From positions 1-5,912 of the forward strand of contig JAGOWF010000180.1 in NCBI GenBank assembly GCA_018060305.1: a stretch of 5,912 nucleotides of DNA, given 5' to 3'. Shown here in pieces: positions 4,391-5,912 of the stretch. How positions within the stretch are numbered: position 1 is the stretch's first letter; every line of letters begins with the position of its first letter. This DNA is from Pyrinomonadaceae bacterium. Its GTDB lineage: Bacteria; Acidobacteriota; Blastocatellia; Pyrinomonadales; Pyrinomonadaceae. Under the pieces are notes generated by a model. It worked only from the letters and a program-made list of their open reading frames with translations. It was not told the origin of the DNA and ran no database searches. The position numbers were made by a program, and so were the translations under genes.

Positions 4391-5912
4391 ATGAGAGAGC
4401 AAAAATCATCGAGCCGTTACATGATGGCGGTAATCGTTGTCGGACTTGTCTGTCTTACAGCGGCTCTCGTACGCCTGCCGTTGGAAAGGTTAGACGTTTA
4501 TCTCCCGATCCTGAGTATTCTTACGATCCTTGTCGGATCCAGGATTACGATCCAGATCCCGCGATACAAGTCCTATATCGCCGTGTCGGATACCTTCGTT
4601 TTTCTGACGTTGTTACTCTACGGCGGTGAGTTTGCTGTTCTACTTTCGGCGGTTGAAGCATTCGTCTCATCATGGCGTTTCTGCAATCGAAAGGTAACGG
4701 TCTTTTTTAACACGTCTGTGGTGGCAATTTCCACGACGATGGTCGTTGCCCTATTGCAAGCTACAGGTCTCTATACCGAAAGCTATCTTCACGGCACGAC
4801 TGGGAGCTTTGCGGGCTTTGTGATCGCATTGTCGCTGATCGCGCTGACACAGTTTGCGGTCAACACCGCTCTTGCGGCGGTGCATGACGCATTGCAGAAC
4901 GGCCTGCCCCTGTGGGAAACGTGGAAATCGAAGTATATCTGGACGTTCTATTCCTATTTTGTCGGCGTGATCGGAGCGGGCGGCCTGATCCAATTGTCCG
5001 ACGCAGTCGGGATCGGCGTAATATTTGCGATCTTTCCTATCATTCTATTCGTGTATCTGTCCTACAGGATGTACCTGAAGAATGTCGAGAACTCGATCGT
5101 GCAGGCGGAACAGGCCGAGCGTAATTCAAGGACCCTCGAGGCTCAGGCTGAGGCCCTGCGCGAGTCAGAGGAACGGTTTCGCAGCGCCTTTGATCACGCT
5201 CCGATCGGTATTGCACTCGTATCACCGACTGGCCGCTGGCTGAAGGCGAATCATGCCCTGACGGAGATACTCGGTTACGAGGAGGGCGATCTGCTGGCCA
5301 TTGACTTTCAGTCGATCACGGTTCCGGATGATCTCGGACTGGCGTTGGTCAAGATACATGAACTCCTTACGGGGAAGAGTGCGAATTGCCAGATGGAGCA
5401 GCGTTACATCCACAAGACCGGTCAAACCGTCTGGACCCAGTGGAGCGCTTCTGCGGCCAGCGAGAACGTGTCTAAGCAGCCAAACCTGATCTTTCAGGTG
5501 CAGGACATCACCGACAAGAAGCACGCTGAACAGAAGCTTCAATATGATGCGACGCACGACGTGCTGACCAACCTGCCTAATCGGCAACTCTTTATGACGA
5601 GGCTGCGCGAGGCTCTTGACCGATCGAGAAAGACAGAGGCCTACCGAGTAAGCGTGCTGTTTATTGACCTTGATCGATTCAAGTATGTGAATGACAGCCT
5701 TGGACATCTTGTCGGCGATCAACTTCTAAGGGAAATATCGTCCCGTTTACGCGATTGCATGAGGCCGTCGGATATGGTTGCTCGTCTCGGGGGCGACGAA
5801 TTCACGGTGCTCGTCGAGGGCTCGTATGACCATGCAGAGGTGACACGAATCGCCGAGCGGATCCAGCATAAGTTCAGCATCCCATTTGTTCTGGACGGTC
5901 ACGAAATATATA
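4391..5912 (+). CDS. Membrane-anchored PAS-GGDEF protein, probable diguanylate cyclase, 3' end outside window
   Basis: The frame is open from 4391 to the window edge (507 complete codons). The ATG at 4391 is the first ATG in this frame after the stop at 4295; no clear Shine-Dalgarno precedes it, and ATGs at 4421/4424 are alternatives. Residues about 10-226 form roughly six or seven hydrophobic segments, resembling a MASE-type membrane sensor domain (MASE9 comes to mind, not certain). Residues 232-262 are Glu/Gln/Ala-rich and probably coiled coil. A PAS domain follows (about 258-378, from ESEERFR to the typical exit DITD at 372-375). The GGDEF domain starts near 385 with THDVLTNLPNR, has FIDLDRFKYVNDSLGH for metal and substrate, intact GGDEF at 467-471, and an RxxD inhibitory I-site (Arg458-Asp461) five residues before it. 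It should make cyclic-di-GMP from GTP at the inner membrane face. Proteins of this design often continue into an EAL domain, which cannot be seen here. Confidence 0.92.
   Translation, partial: MREQKSSSRYMMAVIVVGLVCLTAALVRLPLERLDVYLPILSILTILVGSRITIQIPRYKSYIAVSDTFVFLTLLLYGGEFAVLLSAVEAFVSSWRFCNRKVTVFFNTSVVAISTTMVVALLQATGLYTESYLHGTTGSFAGFVIALSLIALTQFAVNTALAAVHDALQNGLPLWETWKSKYIWTFYSYFVGVIGAGGLIQLSDAVGIGVIFAIFPIILFVYLSYRMYLKNVENSIVQAEQAERNSRTLEAQAEALRESEERFRSAFDHAPIGIALVSPTGRWLKANHALTEILGYEEGDLLAIDFQSITVPDDLGLALVKIHELLTGKSANCQMEQRYIHKTGQTVWTQWSASAASENVSKQPNLIFQVQDITDKKHAEQKLQYDATHDVLTNLPNRQLFMTRLREALDRSRKTEAYRVSVLFIDLDRFKYVNDSLGHLVGDQLLREISSRLRDCMRPSDMVARLGGDEFTVLVEGSYDHAEVTRIAERIQHKFSIPFVLDGHEIY

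Noticed and set aside
4312..4629. Plus-strand open frame of 105 codons starting at an ATG
   Set aside because: It overlaps the first membrane segments of the PAS-GGDEF gene in another frame and has no recognisable domain; the 4391 frame continues to the window edge with clear domains.
5222..5722. Minus-strand open frame of 166 codons
   Set aside because: It is antisense to the PAS and GGDEF domains and has no independent support.

Overview
The window most likely comes from a member of the Acidobacteriota, probably Blastocatellia/Pyrinomonadaceae. This rests on moderately GC-rich coding DNA, a secreted S8 (subtilisin-type) protease ending in Val-Leu-Val-Gly-Asp-Gly repeats (a tail I associate with that group), and a multi-domain membrane GGDEF protein. 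The taxonomic call is inference, because no rRNA or marker gene is present. All three genes lie on the + strand, and the third runs off the right edge.

Layout. Positions 1-722 hold no gene I can support. They contain a diverged direct repeat of about 115 bp (copies at 5-119 and 150-265, period 145 bp), two identical 15-bp motifs 42 bp apart (448-462 and 490-504), further short direct repeats (542-587) and weak promoter candidates. Positions 723-3299 encode a secreted S8 protease of 858 aa with a complete Asp/His/Asn/Ser catalytic set. Positions 3342-4256 encode a GNAT-family acetyltransferase, 42 bp downstream with no terminator between, so probably co-transcribed. Positions 4257-4390 hold a good sigma70-like promoter candidate overlapped by an inverted repeat. 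From 4391 to the end runs a membrane-bound PAS-GGDEF protein, cut off inside the GGDEF domain.

The main point of interest is the N-terminal third of the protease. After the signal peptide, residues about 47-219 align nearly colinearly with the large subdomain of the first AAA+ module of ClpB/ClpC. Every catalytic position is replaced: Walker A Lys to Glu100, Walker B Asp-Glu to Asn165-Asp166, and the arginine fingers to Gly212-Tyr213. This looks like an intracellular unfoldase ATPase domain that lost ATP hydrolysis and was reused as an exported prodomain or scaffold of a subtilase. An I9-like propeptide, the protease domain, an unrecognised beta-rich segment and ten hexapeptide repeats (possibly a left-handed beta-helix) follow.

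How the genes work together is not shown by the sequence. The protease and the acetyltransferase may form one transcription unit. The cyclic-di-GMP protein appears to have its own promoter.
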